From assembly GCA_023846275.1 (NCBI GenBank), contig CM043877.1, forward strand, positions 17,776,607 to 17,840,606: DNA of 64,000 nucleotides, in the 5' to 3' direction. Below the pieces are notes generated by a model. The model did not search any database. It was not told where the DNA came from and was given only the letters and a program-made list of their open reading frames with translations. Numbering within the stretch: the first letter of the stretch is position 1; every line of letters begins with the position of its first letter. A program made the position numbers and the translations under genes. Shown in pieces: positions 11,086-20,981 of the stretch. This DNA comes from Vanilla planifolia. Taxonomy: Eukaryota > Streptophyta > Magnoliopsida > Asparagales > Orchidaceae.

Positions 11086-11086
11086 T

Positions 11087-11098
11087 AAGGTGGGGAGA
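11087..11098 (+). other. Polypurine tract
   Basis: AAGGTGGGGAGA sits directly before the 3' LTR, the position and composition of the plus-strand primer in plant Ty3/gypsy elements. Confidence 0.92.
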
Positions 11099-11099
11099 T

Positions 11100-13260
11100 T
11101 GTTATACCCAGTAAAAATTTTTATGTTAATCTTTAATAAATTAATTTTTGGCTTGGATGATTTCAGATCGACAGTAGGATGAGCCAGGAGCTCAATTGGA
11201 GGCTATTAGAATTTCTGAAATTTTCTGGGGATTTTTCGGAGCACCGAGGAATTTTTAAGTAATTTTCCCTGTTTAATTGGATTTTTGGAAATTCGAAAAT
11301 CTATTAATTAGATTTTTTTTTAAAACCGGAAAAATTGGTTTTTACCGCGCGTGAACCGGACCGGAGCGGTTCAGCGAAGGCGGGGGCGGTTCGCCGAGTG
11401 CGTTTGCGCGTGCGTTTGGATAAGCCGCGGATAAGCGGGATTCGGCGCGGACGAACGGCGCGAAAGCCGAACCGGCAGCGAAAACCGGTTCAGCGGGATT
11501 CGGCGCGGACGAACGGCGCGAAAGCCGAACCGGCAGCGAAAACCGGTTCAGCGGGAGTCGGCGCGGACGAACGGCGCGGCGCGGAAGAGAGAGAAGCGGA
11601 AGGAAAATTCGGAAATTTATTATTAATCCGAATTTTCGGAAATAAAAAGGATAAGCGAAAAATTTAATTCGGAAATTAATCCAAATTTTTGGAAAAAGGA
11701 TATATGTGGAATTTAAATTCGGAAACTATTCCGAATTTCGAAAAATGGATAAAGACGGAAATTGATTACGGAATTTAAAAATTTCCTGAAGTAGGGAAAA
11801 ATGTTATCAGTGACGACAGTACAGTTGAAAGCAGTCATACAGAGGTATGGTACATGGATGCTACCAGAACAGTCAGTAACTGGTATAGTTGTATTGCTTG
11901 GATGGCAATGGCATGGATTGAGTCAGTTTACTCAGTGTTGGCATATTTTATGGATTGGCATACTGGATCGGACTACTATAGACCCTATATGATGTTTTAG
12001 GGTAGTTGTGGTAGGTAACTGTGCGGTTCAGACTTAGCTTCCACAGTATACATGTGGATTGGTATGCGCCTTGTCGTACCTGGACACATGTTGCCGAATC
12101 TTGGAGTTAGAGATTGACAATGACTGTAGGGGCGTGAGCTTCTATGGAAGTTGTTGGTAGAGGACTCCTTGGGACGGTGGCTGAGTCGACCTCTTCTGGT
12201 CCACGAGTGTAGGCCTGCGCGCCTGAGAGTGGCAGCGGCAGGGGTGACTCGCCGTGGCTAGCCAGGGTGTCTCACGTTGGCTAGAGATCTATGTGACGGG
12301 TTTGTCTATAGTCTCCAGAAGATTGATTGACGAGAGACGCTGCGGTGTCGGGTGCTAGGCGCCATGCGTGCGCAGAGATGGGCGTGTCCCGCTGGCATGC
12401 TACCTGGGAGCACAGAGGAGAGCTACTCTGTTGTGACTGGGGGTGACTGTGGATGGTCAGAGTCTGGAACTGAGAGTGCCTTTCCACCCTACATTGTTAT
12501 GCTGTATTCCTATACTCTTGCTATTATCCTTCTTTTGCATGTGAGTTTTTACTAGCTGTCTTTCCTACTGGGCGTAGCTCATTCCTTTTTTATCTATATT
12601 TTTCCAGTGGCTCGGCAGACTTGACGCCACCCAGCTTTAGGTGGGATCGTGATCAGTAGGCTAGTGGAGCAGATCTGATCTGTGATTTTTGAGATATTGC
12701 GATTAGTTGATTGTTGCTGTTGGATGTATTCAGTGAGACTGTTATTTTTATGTCTTGTATTATGTGAGGGTAATTCTGACTTATGTTCTGGTTGGATAAT
12801 ATTGTACTTGTTAGACTTGGTTTATTTCTTGTAATGTAATCTCCATTTACTGCCCTACCTTATTGTATTGGAGTATGGTGTGTGGAGTGCCATATCTTAT
12901 TTGTGGATGTTATGTATTTTATTTTTGATGGTGAGGTCATTACATGACTATGGAACTTAACCGTGGGGGTTCAGACTTCTATTAGACCGGTTCTCCTATC
13001 GGTATGGGTTAGGAGTATTGGGTCTAGCAGGAGTAACATTGCACGAGTCCATCTGTTAATTCAGGAGTCATGAACCTGATTTGACGGTGTACCCGGGAGA
13101 TGGGATCCACATTGTTAAGGAAAGTAGGTGTGTAATGATGTGTTGTATCCTATGTTTTTCGTAGGCTACTCAGGTTGGTATGGGACGATCTGAGCTGTCT
13201 ATATGTAAAAAAAAAAAAATGTATGCCAAAAATCAGCCTAGGAAAAAATGGGGTGTAACA
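11100..13260 (+). repeat. 3' LTR of the gag-only element
   Basis: It has the same 2161-bp length as the 5' LTR, with A13043 in place of G9681. The solo LTR has G at that position, so the A is the derived state. It carries the same 58-bp array (11435-11578). Its last 81 bp supply an ATG at 13180 that reads in frame into the LINE-A endonuclease. Confidence 0.95.
11435..11578 (+). repeat. 58-bp CpG-rich tandem array in the 3' LTR
   Basis: This is the same array as at 8073-8216, offset by exactly 3362 bp, with two complete units and one partial unit. Confidence 0.95.
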
Positions 13261-13265
13261 GTAAA
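13261..13265. repeat. Right 5-bp target-site duplication (GTAAA) of the LTR element
   Basis: It matches 7733-7737. The LINE-A endonuclease sequence continues at 13266. Confidence 0.95.
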
Positions 13266-13996
13266 CATCAATATCACGATAACCACGTTACATATGGTGG
13301 CTTTCCAAATAAATCTGGAAGGAAGAAAGGTGATGAATTGTTGTGTGATCTATGGCCCGAAGGATCACTGTAGGCTGCGGGAGGTTTGGGAAGAGGTAAG
13401 GCGCATGGACACGGAAGGAAATCCACTCATGGTGGCAGGGGATTTCAACATCATAATGTCACAAGAGGAGAAAAGAGGCGAGAGGAAATTCAGATTTGAG
13501 AAGGAGCAGCAGGAACTCGTAGACCTAATGCAGGACATGCAGTTGACGGATGTGGGGTTCATTGGGAATATTTTCACATGGTGTAATGGGAAGACGGGGG
13601 GTGCTCGTATTCTAGAGAGACTCGACAGGGTTCTCCTTAACTCTGTAGGATTGCAGGATTTCCCGAATTGCGCTGTAACACACCTTGGCGGGCTAGGCTC
13701 TGATCACTGTCCCCTGTTGATTGATATGGGTTGTCGGCAAGCTAGAAAGCACATCTCTAGAGCTCAATTCGAAATTGTTTGGCTTCAATTTCCGCAGGCA
13801 ATCGGTGTTGTGCACCATGCATGGAGCAGAAGTGTGAGAGGTGATCAGATGGTGGCGCTGTCGACCAAATTCCGCCGTTCTTTAGGTGCGCTGCGACAGT
13901 GGAGCAAAGAAGAATTGGGAAACATTGTAGATATAAACAAGAAGCTGGAGAGTCGCATTAATACATTGCAGATAAAAGAATCCTTGGAGGGTGGAG
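13266..13996 (+). pseudogene. LINE-A ORF2, C-terminal part of the endonuclease
   Basis: This is the continuation of the endonuclease begun at 7502. Catalytic motifs are present: G-D-F-N (M-V-A-G-D-F-N-I-I) and S-D-H (G-L-G-S-D-H-C-P-L-L). The family nicks target DNA to prime reverse transcription. Near 13990, at a G-rich run after K-E-S-L-E-G, the frame shifts by one base relative to the downstream reverse transcriptase frame. LINE-B reads K-E-S-Q-E-G-L-N-A-E-E through the same place, which supports an indel. The visible open frame begins at an ATG (13180) inside the 3' LTR, giving a chimeric 333-codon frame ending at 14181. Confidence 0.88.
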
Positions 13997-16900
13997 GAGG
14001 AGAGCGTTCAGCTTGGCCGCACAATTACGGCATTTCACCGCGGGTGCGCCCTGGAGGAGAAGTGGTGGTGGCAGCGGGCGAAGCTTCATTGGGCACAGCT
14101 TGGGGATCGAAATACCACGTTCTTCCATGCTGCTGCTTTGGCTCGGTCACGCATGAATCGCATAACTATACTGAAGGATGAGGAAGGGAAGATGATGGAT
14201 ACGCCAAAGGAGATTGGCGATGCATTGTTGGGTTTCTTTAGGGAGAAATGGAGCAGCGAGGGTCGCGCGCCTCCGCTGTTAAACTTTGTGCCGAGAGCCA
14301 CTGTTAATGAAGATATGGCCTCTCAGCTATGCAGCAAGATTACTGAGGAGGAGGTTATTGACGCCATCAGAGGGATGAGGAGAAACAAGGCGCCTGGAAA
14401 TGATTGCATTTCTGCTGAATTCATCCATGGTTTCTGGAAGATTACTAGTAAAGATATTACCCGCGCGGTGTTGACATTCTTTGATGCTAAGAAGATGCCG
14501 AAAGAATGGAAGGAGACTTTGGTGGTACTGATTCCCAAACGAAAGGGCGCTTGTATGCCGGCTCAATTTCGACCCATTAGCCTTTGCAATACAATTTATA
14601 AGGTAGTGGCGCAGGTCTTGGTGGAGCGGCTTAAGCCCCTGATGCCTCTCCTCATATCGCGGGAACAGGGAGCTTTTATCCCAGGTCGCTGCATCTCAGA
14701 CAACATCTTCATTGCGCAAGAAATGGAGACACGCATGCACTCTTGCTCATCTAGATCTGGTCTCATGGCGGTCAAGCTTGACATGATGCAAGCGTATGAC
14801 AACATCCGGTGGGATTTTTTGATTGAGATGCTGAGGATCCTTGGGTTTCCCCGGCTTTGGTGTGATTGGATCTCTGCCTGTATCATCTCCCCCTCTTTCG
14901 GCGTACTTGTTAATGGCGTCCGCCTGCCCTGGGTGCAGGCTCATCGCGGTTTGAGGCAGGGCTGCCCTCTCTCACCGTATCTCTACGTCATTGCGTCGGA
15001 ATACCTCTCGGCACTTATGCATGAATATGAGACCAAGCAGCTATTGGGGTTCAGACCTGGGCAGCACGCACCGCTGATTTCTCATTTGCTGTATGCGGAC
15101 GATGTCATTATCTATGCCAATGCAACGTACACGGCTGTGCGCTCAATTCGCAGAGTAATTAAGCTCCTCAGCAAAGCAACAGGCTTGCAGACTAACCTCT
15201 CTAAATCCAGTGTTTACTTTAGCAGAAGGAGCAGCAGGGTAAAGACTATGAAGGTTGCCAAAAAGCTTGGTATGGTGCGCGGGGGCTCCCTAACCTATCT
15301 TGGAGTACCAATCTCGGCGAAGAGGCTTAAGAGGGCTGATTTAAATTTCCTCATTCAGAAAATGGAGGCATGCATTGCAAGCTGGCGGATTCGTCCCCTG
15401 TCTTTGGCTGGCAGAGTCTCACTTGCCACCTCGGTGCTCAACGCTATTCCCACTTATGTACTCAGACATTGCACTGTGCCAGCGAGTGTCATCGACGAGA
15501 TGGAGAGGCGCGTGAGGAGCTTCTTGTGGAATGGAGCAAGTAACACTCACATGATCCACTATGCGCCATGGAGGTGTGTTACACTTCCAAGGAATGCGGG
15601 TGGCTTGGGGCTGAGGGACTTTCGTGTGTGGCAGCGCGTTTTGACGATGAAGCAGTGCAAACGGCTGCTGTGTCGCGAGGAAAGCCCTTGGGTTGACATC
15701 CTCAGGAGAAAGTACGGGGGCAACTTGGTGACTTCAAGGACTCCGTGGAATATATCCCAATCTGGCAAGCTGGTGCTCGAGGCAATGCCGACTGCAGTGG
15801 CAGAGTTTGTTTGGAGAATTGGTGACGGGAAGGAGGCGAGATTTGAGGAAGATAACTGGCTTGGCTTCCTCCCTATCTGTATGTGGCCGACGCTGATCAA
15901 TATGGAGACGGTCTGGCCGGCGAGGGTGGCGGATTGTATCAATGAAGAGGGTGAGTGGGACGTTAACAGCATTCGGGCTTGGGCAAGTGCTCTGCTCCTT
16001 GACAGAATCCTTCATTTGCCTAGGGCGAGATCCTCTGCTCGTGACATGCTGGTCCAGGTGCACACGGAGGCGGAGGAGGTGGACAACGGCAGAATTTATT
16101 GGGACCTGAAGTGCAAAGAGGGTGACGGCCTCCTCACGGCGAGCTGGCGGAGTTCAGAACAGTTGAGGGGTCTCTGGAAGATAAAAACCCTGCCGCGGGT
16201 GCGCCTGTTTCTTTGGCGGGTGGTGAGAGACTATCTCCCCACGGCGACGTGGCTGTCGCGGAGGGGCATGGCGGAGAACCGAGGCTGCCTGTGGGGCTGC
16301 GAGGCGGAGGAGACAGCGCAGCACGTCTTCTGGAGCTGTCCGCAGGCCCAGGCTCTCTGGCAGGATTCCGCTGCACGTGACGCCGTGACTGCAGTATTGT
16401 TGGCGAGGGACGGGGCTCCAAGGGATGAGGAGGTTAACGACGCCGGCCGCGACTTCATCCGGCAACTTATGGACTTCATTGGTTCGCCGGTGGCGAGGAA
16501 AGGGGTCGGGGCTGCGCACGCTGCATTTCTGGCTACGTCGCTATACTATATATGGGGGAGGAGGAACGCGAAGAGACATAATGTCCCACTTGGCAACCTT
16601 GAAACTTTATTACGTAATGTTAAGATGGAGATCACTGCGGTAGCTGAGCAGCGTAGCTTACATACATCCATGTCCTGCGGGAACCCGTACAGTTCGCCCG
16701 AACTGCCTGTAACCCATAGTTGGGTCCCCCCCCCCACTGGATGGATTAAAGTGAACTGTGACGCTGCTTGTGGACTGGATTCTGCAGGCATTGGAGTGGT
16801 AGTGAGAGATCATATGGGGAGGCCGCTCCTGGTAATGGGTAGGAGGTTTGTTTCTCAGGCAAGTGAGGCTATGGAGGTCCAGGCAGTACTTGAGGCCTTT

Positions 16901-17209
16901 CAGCTACTGCGAAAGTTCCTGTCACAGTTCCGAGCTATTGAGATGCAGACGGACTCCATGACGGCTGTGTTGACGATCCGGAAGCTTATTGCCAATGCAC
17001 CTGCGGTTGGACCTATTGCTGAGATTATACGTTGTACTAGTGATCTGGACGCCCTTATTATAACACATGTATACAGGGAAGGTAATCAGCCTGCCGACTG
17101 GGTGGCACGTGCTGCTTGTCGTAACGACTTCGTTTGGGATAGTGGGACCTCATATCCCAAGCCGCTCATCAAGCTGTTGTTGTTGGATTACATGTTCGAT
17201 CCTCCGTGA
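13991..17209 (+). CDS. LINE-A ORF2: reverse transcriptase, zf-RVT and RNase H region
   Basis: An uninterrupted 1072-codon frame encodes the part of ORF2 that copies LINE RNA at the nick. The reverse transcriptase has Q-F-R-P-I-S-L-C-N, E-Q-G-A-F-I-P-G-R, K-L-D-M-M-Q-A-Y-D, R-G-L-R-Q-G-C-P-L-S-P-Y and catalytic Y-A-D-D (about residue 370). It is followed by a zf-RVT domain (F-L-W-R, C-L-W-G-C, H-V-F-W-S-C-P) near residues 730-800. The C-terminus is an RNase H with acidic residues in N-C-D-A-A, A-M-E-V-Q-A, Q-T-D-S and N-Q-P-A-D-W. A published subset of plant L1s carries such an archaeal-like RNase H. The real ORF2 start was at 7502, so this is a well preserved fragment without its own start. 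Confidence 0.93.
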   Translation: MEEESVQLGRTITAFHRGCALEEKWWWQRAKLHWAQLGDRNTTFFHAAALARSRMNRITILKDEEGKMMDTPKEIGDALLGFFREKWSSEGRAPPLLNFVPRATVNEDMASQLCSKITEEEVIDAIRGMRRNKAPGNDCISAEFIHGFWKITSKDITRAVLTFFDAKKMPKEWKETLVVLIPKRKGACMPAQFRPISLCNTIYKVVAQVLVERLKPLMPLLISREQGAFIPGRCISDNIFIAQEMETRMHSCSSRSGLMAVKLDMMQAYDNIRWDFLIEMLRILGFPRLWCDWISACIISPSFGVLVNGVRLPWVQAHRGLRQGCPLSPYLYVIASEYLSALMHEYETKQLLGFRPGQHAPLISHLLYADDVIIYANATYTAVRSIRRVIKLLSKATGLQTNLSKSSVYFSRRSSRVKTMKVAKKLGMVRGGSLTYLGVPISAKRLKRADLNFLIQKMEACIASWRIRPLSLAGRVSLATSVLNAIPTYVLRHCTVPASVIDEMERRVRSFLWNGASNTHMIHYAPWRCVTLPRNAGGLGLRDFRVWQRVLTMKQCKRLLCREESPWVDILRRKYGGNLVTSRTPWNISQSGKLVLEAMPTAVAEFVWRIGDGKEARFEEDNWLGFLPICMWPTLINMETVWPARVADCINEEGEWDVNSIRAWASALLLDRILHLPRARSSARDMLVQVHTEAEEVDNGRIYWDLKCKEGDGLLTASWRSSEQLRGLWKIKTLPRVRLFLWRVVRDYLPTATWLSRRGMAENRGCLWGCEAEETAQHVFWSCPQAQALWQDSAARDAVTAVLLARDGAPRDEEVNDAGRDFIRQLMDFIGSPVARKGVGAAHAAFLATSLYYIWGRRNAKRHNVPLGNLETLLRNVKMEITAVAEQRSLHTSMSCGNPYSSPELPVTHSWVPPPTGWIKVNCDAACGLDSAGIGVVVRDHMGRPLLVMGRRFVSQASEAMEVQAVLEAFQLLRKFLSQFRAIEMQTDSMTAVLTIRKLIANAPAVGPIAEIIRCTSDLDALIITHVYREGNQPADWVARAACRNDFVWDSGTSYPKPLIKLLLLDYMFDPP

Positions 17210-17283
17210 GGATAGCACTCAAAATGTATTTTGTTGGGCTTATGCCCCTTTTGAATATCAAAAAAAAAAAGAAAAAAATTATC

Positions 17284-17295
17284 AATGACTTTATG
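17284..17295. repeat. Right target-site duplication of LINE-A
   Basis: AATGACTTTATG follows the A-rich tail and matches 5116-5127. Confidence 0.85.
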
Positions 17296-17959
17296 AATCC
17301 CCAGTAGAGCAGGCATGGCTACCTGTGTGAAATAGTGGTGATATTAGCAATGTCGTAATCCAGTGCCACATACCCTCCCAGTTAAACATCTTTTGGCCTT
17401 AAAGGCGAAGTACTAAAATCACTTTACTTTTCAAACAATAATCATTATCTTTTTTCAATAATAACTATTGTCTTTTTCTCCATATTGTTATGTTCCTTTA
17501 AAAAGGGATATTTTAATTACTGAAATTCCAAAAAAAAAAAATAATCAACGATTTTATTCTGTTCAAAATATCAATAAATAAATGATTTAATCAAAACTAT
17601 AAACGAAATTCGGGAAGCGAAAACCCAACTGATTGTTTGTCATGGATTGAATATTATTAATTTAAGATGATATTCAACACAAATTCGAGCCAAGGACTAC
17701 CACGACATGCAAACTGCTTCAAGCCATCTAACATGCACGACAAAATATTTATCGGTTACAGATATTCTAACCCGGCAATTCCTTCTGCATGCAAAGAAAG
17801 TATAGAAGAAGATGGAATCATCTGGTTTACCCAATACAAAGAAAATACAATCAGCATATTTGCGGCAAGTTCTATGCTCTTGCATGATGGTGTAGCTTTA
17901 CATAGTTGATAAAAAAAGAAGAGAAGAGAAGACAGAAAAGTTGGCTTGGATGGAGAAAG
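17296..17959. other. 3' flank of the DUF7950 gene
   Basis: This AT-rich stretch between LINE-A and the stop codon of the minus-strand DUF7950 gene probably holds that gene's 3' UTR. I see no other gene. An 80-codon plus-strand frame at 17667-17909 has no recognisable domain and lies antisense to the likely UTR. Confidence 0.55.
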
Positions 17960-18832
17960 CTAAGACATGCAACGAGTTCTGTAAGGATCGGCTGTATGAA
18001 ACCTCCACGTGAAGAGGTAATCCTTGGAATCGCAGTAAACTCTGGCGACATCGCACGGCACATCGAGGAAGCTCTTCCTTCCATCGCATTTCCACTCTAT
18101 CTTCACTTTGCAAGAGAACGCCACTGACGATGAATCCCGCAAAATGCCAACATCACAGCCGGAGAAATCCATTACAACCTCTCCGTTGATCCTCCTCGAC
18201 GCCGTCTGGCCAAGCCCGAGATCGAACCCAAAACCACCTATATAAGAATTCATGGAGTCGAGCCACATGCACTCCGGCTGACCCACCAGCTCCTTGTACC
18301 TGGAATTCGTAAACTTCACTTTGTTGTTGCGGCCGGTGACTACCGCCGGGAAGGGATCGCTCTCCAGCTCGTCTTCGACCTCTTTCGCCCTCTTGGTCGT
18401 CGGTGGAGGCGGCGGTTGGAGCTCGATAAGGGGCCCCACGGAGATAGTGGAGCCGACGGGACGGACGGGGCGTGGGGCCACGAGTTTGGTATCGGGCTCC
18501 TGAAGCTTGCGGAGGAGATCCCGCTCCACGAGCGGCGGGTGGAGTGAGGGAGAGAGATTTCTGCGATCTGGGAAGGCAGTGGGAGGGGGATTTGGGCGGT
18601 TGGTGGGATGGACGGCAGCGCGGCCACGCTTGCGGGGTCGGCATGGGCGGGGACGGAGAGTGGGAGGTGTGGGGACCACGGAGGAGGGAAGCTGCGTTTT
18701 GGGTGCGATGGGGCGGAAGCGGGCGAGGATTTCGTGGGTCTTGGTGAGGCCGACTGGTTCGTGCATCGCGCCTGAGACAGGAGCGAGATTGAGGAACGAG
18801 AGGTGAGACAGGAGCGGAGGGGGAGGGGTCAT
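17960..18832 (-). CDS. DUF7950 domain protein
   Basis: This single-exon gene encodes 290 residues from ATG 18832 to TAG 17960. The C-terminal block (about residues 150-279) fits the plant DUF7950 family: an acidic E-V-E-D-E-L-E-S segment, P-A-V-V-T-x-x-N-N-K-V, a K-E-L-V-G-Q-P-E-C-M-W-L-D-S core and the closing C-D-S-K-D-Y-L-F-T-W-R-F-H-T. Residues 50-145 are proline-rich and disordered-looking. R-P-R-K-R-G-R at 65-71 could be a nuclear localisation signal. The family's molecular function is not established and I assign none. The frame stays open upstream through a (GA)n tract and an alternative ATG, but M-T-P-P-P-P at 18832 is the most plausible start because the upstream part is simple sequence. 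GC content is very high in the 5' half and falls toward the 3' end. Confidence 0.85.
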   Translation of the reverse strand: MTPPPPLLSHLSFLNLAPVSGAMHEPVGLTKTHEILARFRPIAPKTQLPSSVVPTPPTLRPRPCRPRKRGRAAVHPTNRPNPPPTAFPDRRNLSPSLHPPLVERDLLRKLQEPDTKLVAPRPVRPVGSTISVGPLIELQPPPPPTTKRAKEVEDELESDPFPAVVTGRNNKVKFTNSRYKELVGQPECMWLDSMNSYIGGFGFDLGLGQTASRRINGEVVMDFSGCDVGILRDSSSVAFSCKVKIEWKCDGRKSFLDVPCDVARVYCDSKDYLFTWRFHTADPYRTRCMS

Positions 18833-18931
18833 CTTTAAGGTTCGGGATAGGCCAACTGAGTTGCAGGGGATTGGCGCGTGTGGGGCAGCAATTGATACGT
18901 GGAATGGCATGGGCGGACGCGTAAGAGAAGA

Positions 18932-19020
<89 letters not shown>

Positions 19021-20196
19021 CGTCTCTCTCTCTCTCTACTGGTTGAGGCAGGTAGGGCAGCCAATAGGCTGCATGCATGCGGGTGCCTGGTTACAGATGC
19101 CTTTTGTGCATGAAAAGGGTAATGGGAGATGGGGTATGGCTTGGTTCGTCTGTTTCTCGCCTCTGTTATTCTGCGACGCACTCGAAGTGTTCTGCAAAAG
19201 GACGATGCTTTTGATGGAGATTGAGATGGAGAGGCGGAACAATGGCAAGTGGATTTCTGATTTGAATTGAGAATTTGAGCAATTGGCATGTTGTTCGGCA
19301 TGCATAGCTTTTGTAAGCGGTGCGCTGCAGTGTTTGTGACGCGTGTTCAGTATAGAATGTTCGACTAAGTAGATTTGGTCACTCCCAAAGCTTAATATGC
19401 CCAAAGTAGATTGCTTCACAATACAATCGTGTATTTTCGTAACATGCAAGGTTCTGGATGCGTATGAGTGCTGGGGAAATAACATTATGAAAACCGAAGA
19501 GCTTTTTGCCGACCGGCTCCATGAGGGCAATTTACAATGATGAAGGTATTGCAGGCTTGCAGCAGAGAGCGTGCTGAAATTATAGATACACAGGTCAGCT
19601 GATCAACAACAAAACCATTTCCAACCAATTACGTGTCTCTGAATCATTTCATCAAACACTCTTAGTGCATTCTGAAATGTTCGCATTCTTTTTACGGATA
19701 AGGAGATTGGCCGAGAATCCAAACTCCCGAAAATGGGCTAGAAGCTGAGGAATACCTTCGATCAGTACCAGCATTGAGAGATCTTTTTGGTATAGAGGCT
19801 GCGCAGCAAGAGATTGGAGTTCGGAGAAAGGGACTCGATAAAGATTGCTAGGTTTTTAAGTTTCCAAGACAATGAAGTTTAATAAACGCAGACCCCTTTT
19901 TGATCTTTTGGAAGTACGTTCTATGCTTTTATCATCACTGCATCGACGAATATGCGGTAAAAAATGGAAATTAGAAATCTAATCAACCATAAGCATCTTA
20001 AGTACTCACGACATTACATTTTCTGACCAGAAAGACCGATCCATTCACATATCACCCTGGAATTTCTAATAAAGGCCAGGGAAAAAAAAAAAAAAAAAAA
20101 AAAAAATTCAAAACGACAAATCTGAGGGGGGAAAAAAAGTAGATGACGGATCCTATGAGCCAGATTTCCATACTCCGGTAAGCATCTCTGCCACAA
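18833..20196. other. Intergenic region and promoter side of the DUF7950 gene
   Basis: It separates two minus-strand genes: upstream sequence of DUF7950 on the left and 3' UTR of the CYSTM gene on the right. It contains the long (CT)n tract, an RY-like CATGCATG at about 19073-19080 and a run of A at about 20082-20107. A 164-codon minus-strand frame at 19036-19530 has no recognisable domain and is not called. Confidence 0.6.
18932..19037. repeat. (CT)n microsatellite upstream of the DUF7950 gene
   Basis: About 105 bp of nearly pure CT lies 100 bp upstream of the DUF7950 start, reading (GA)n in the gene's sense. GA tracts in this position are common in plant leaders and promoters and are bound by BPC/GAGA-type factors. 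Regulatory use here is inference. Confidence 0.95.
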
Positions 20197-20910
<714 letters not shown>

Positions 20911-20974
20911 CTTCTTCACAGATCGGCGAGGAGATGAGATTAGGAAACTGCAATAGAAATCGGTTGTTTCAGAA

Positions 20975-20981
20975 TTTTATA
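20975..20981 (-). promoter_or_regulatory. Candidate TATA box of the CYSTM gene
   Basis: On the minus strand TATAAAA lies about 65 bp upstream of the start codon, so a transcript start near 20950 would leave a short leader. This rests on position and motif only. Confidence 0.55.

Larger units (their letters stand above)
7738..13260 (+). mobile_element. Gag-only, non-autonomous LTR retrotransposon (chromovirus-derived, TR-GAG-like)
   Basis: The 5523-bp element has two 2161-bp LTRs starting TGTTATACCC and ending GTGTAACA, a 5-bp target duplication, an initiator-Met primer-binding site and a purine tract. The 1.2-kb interior encodes only a Gag domain and the last 45 codons of a chromodomain-bearing pol. 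Protease, reverse transcriptase, RNase H and the integrase core are absent. Plant elements with this architecture are known as TR-GAGs; the chromodomain tail places its parent among Ty3/gypsy chromoviruses. I found one difference between the LTRs (G9681 versus A13043, a CpG to CpA change), so insertion was very recent. It lies in LINE-A in the same orientation. Movement would need enzymes from a relative elsewhere. Confidence 0.93.
5128..17283 (+). mobile_element. LINE-A: plant L1-clade non-LTR retrotransposon, interrupted by an LTR element
   Basis: The element is bounded by a 12-bp target-site duplication and ends in an A-rich tail (about 17260-17280). Without the nested LTR element and its duplicated 5 bp it is about 6.6 kb, full length for a plant L1. 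In order it has a GC-rich 5' leader with tandem repeats, ORF1 (DUF4283 plus CCHC knuckle), ORF2 with endonuclease, reverse transcriptase, zf-RVT and RNase H, a short 3' UTR and poly(A). It is inactive: ORF1 lacks an ATG at the expected place and is frameshifted, ORF2 has two stop codons and a frameshift in or after the endonuclease, and the LTR element splits the endonuclease. It is still better preserved than LINE-B, its relative at 42005-48668. Confidence 0.93.

Noticed and set aside
17667..17909. 80-codon plus-strand frame
   Set aside because: No family resemblance; it lies antisense to the probable 3' UTR of the DUF7950 gene.
18153..19301. Long frames with Arg-Glu or Ser-Leu runs across the CT and GA tracts (also 20354-21104)
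   Set aside because: Dinucleotide repeats stay open in several frames. The repetitive residues come from the microsatellite; only the DUF7950 and CYSTM frames have family support.
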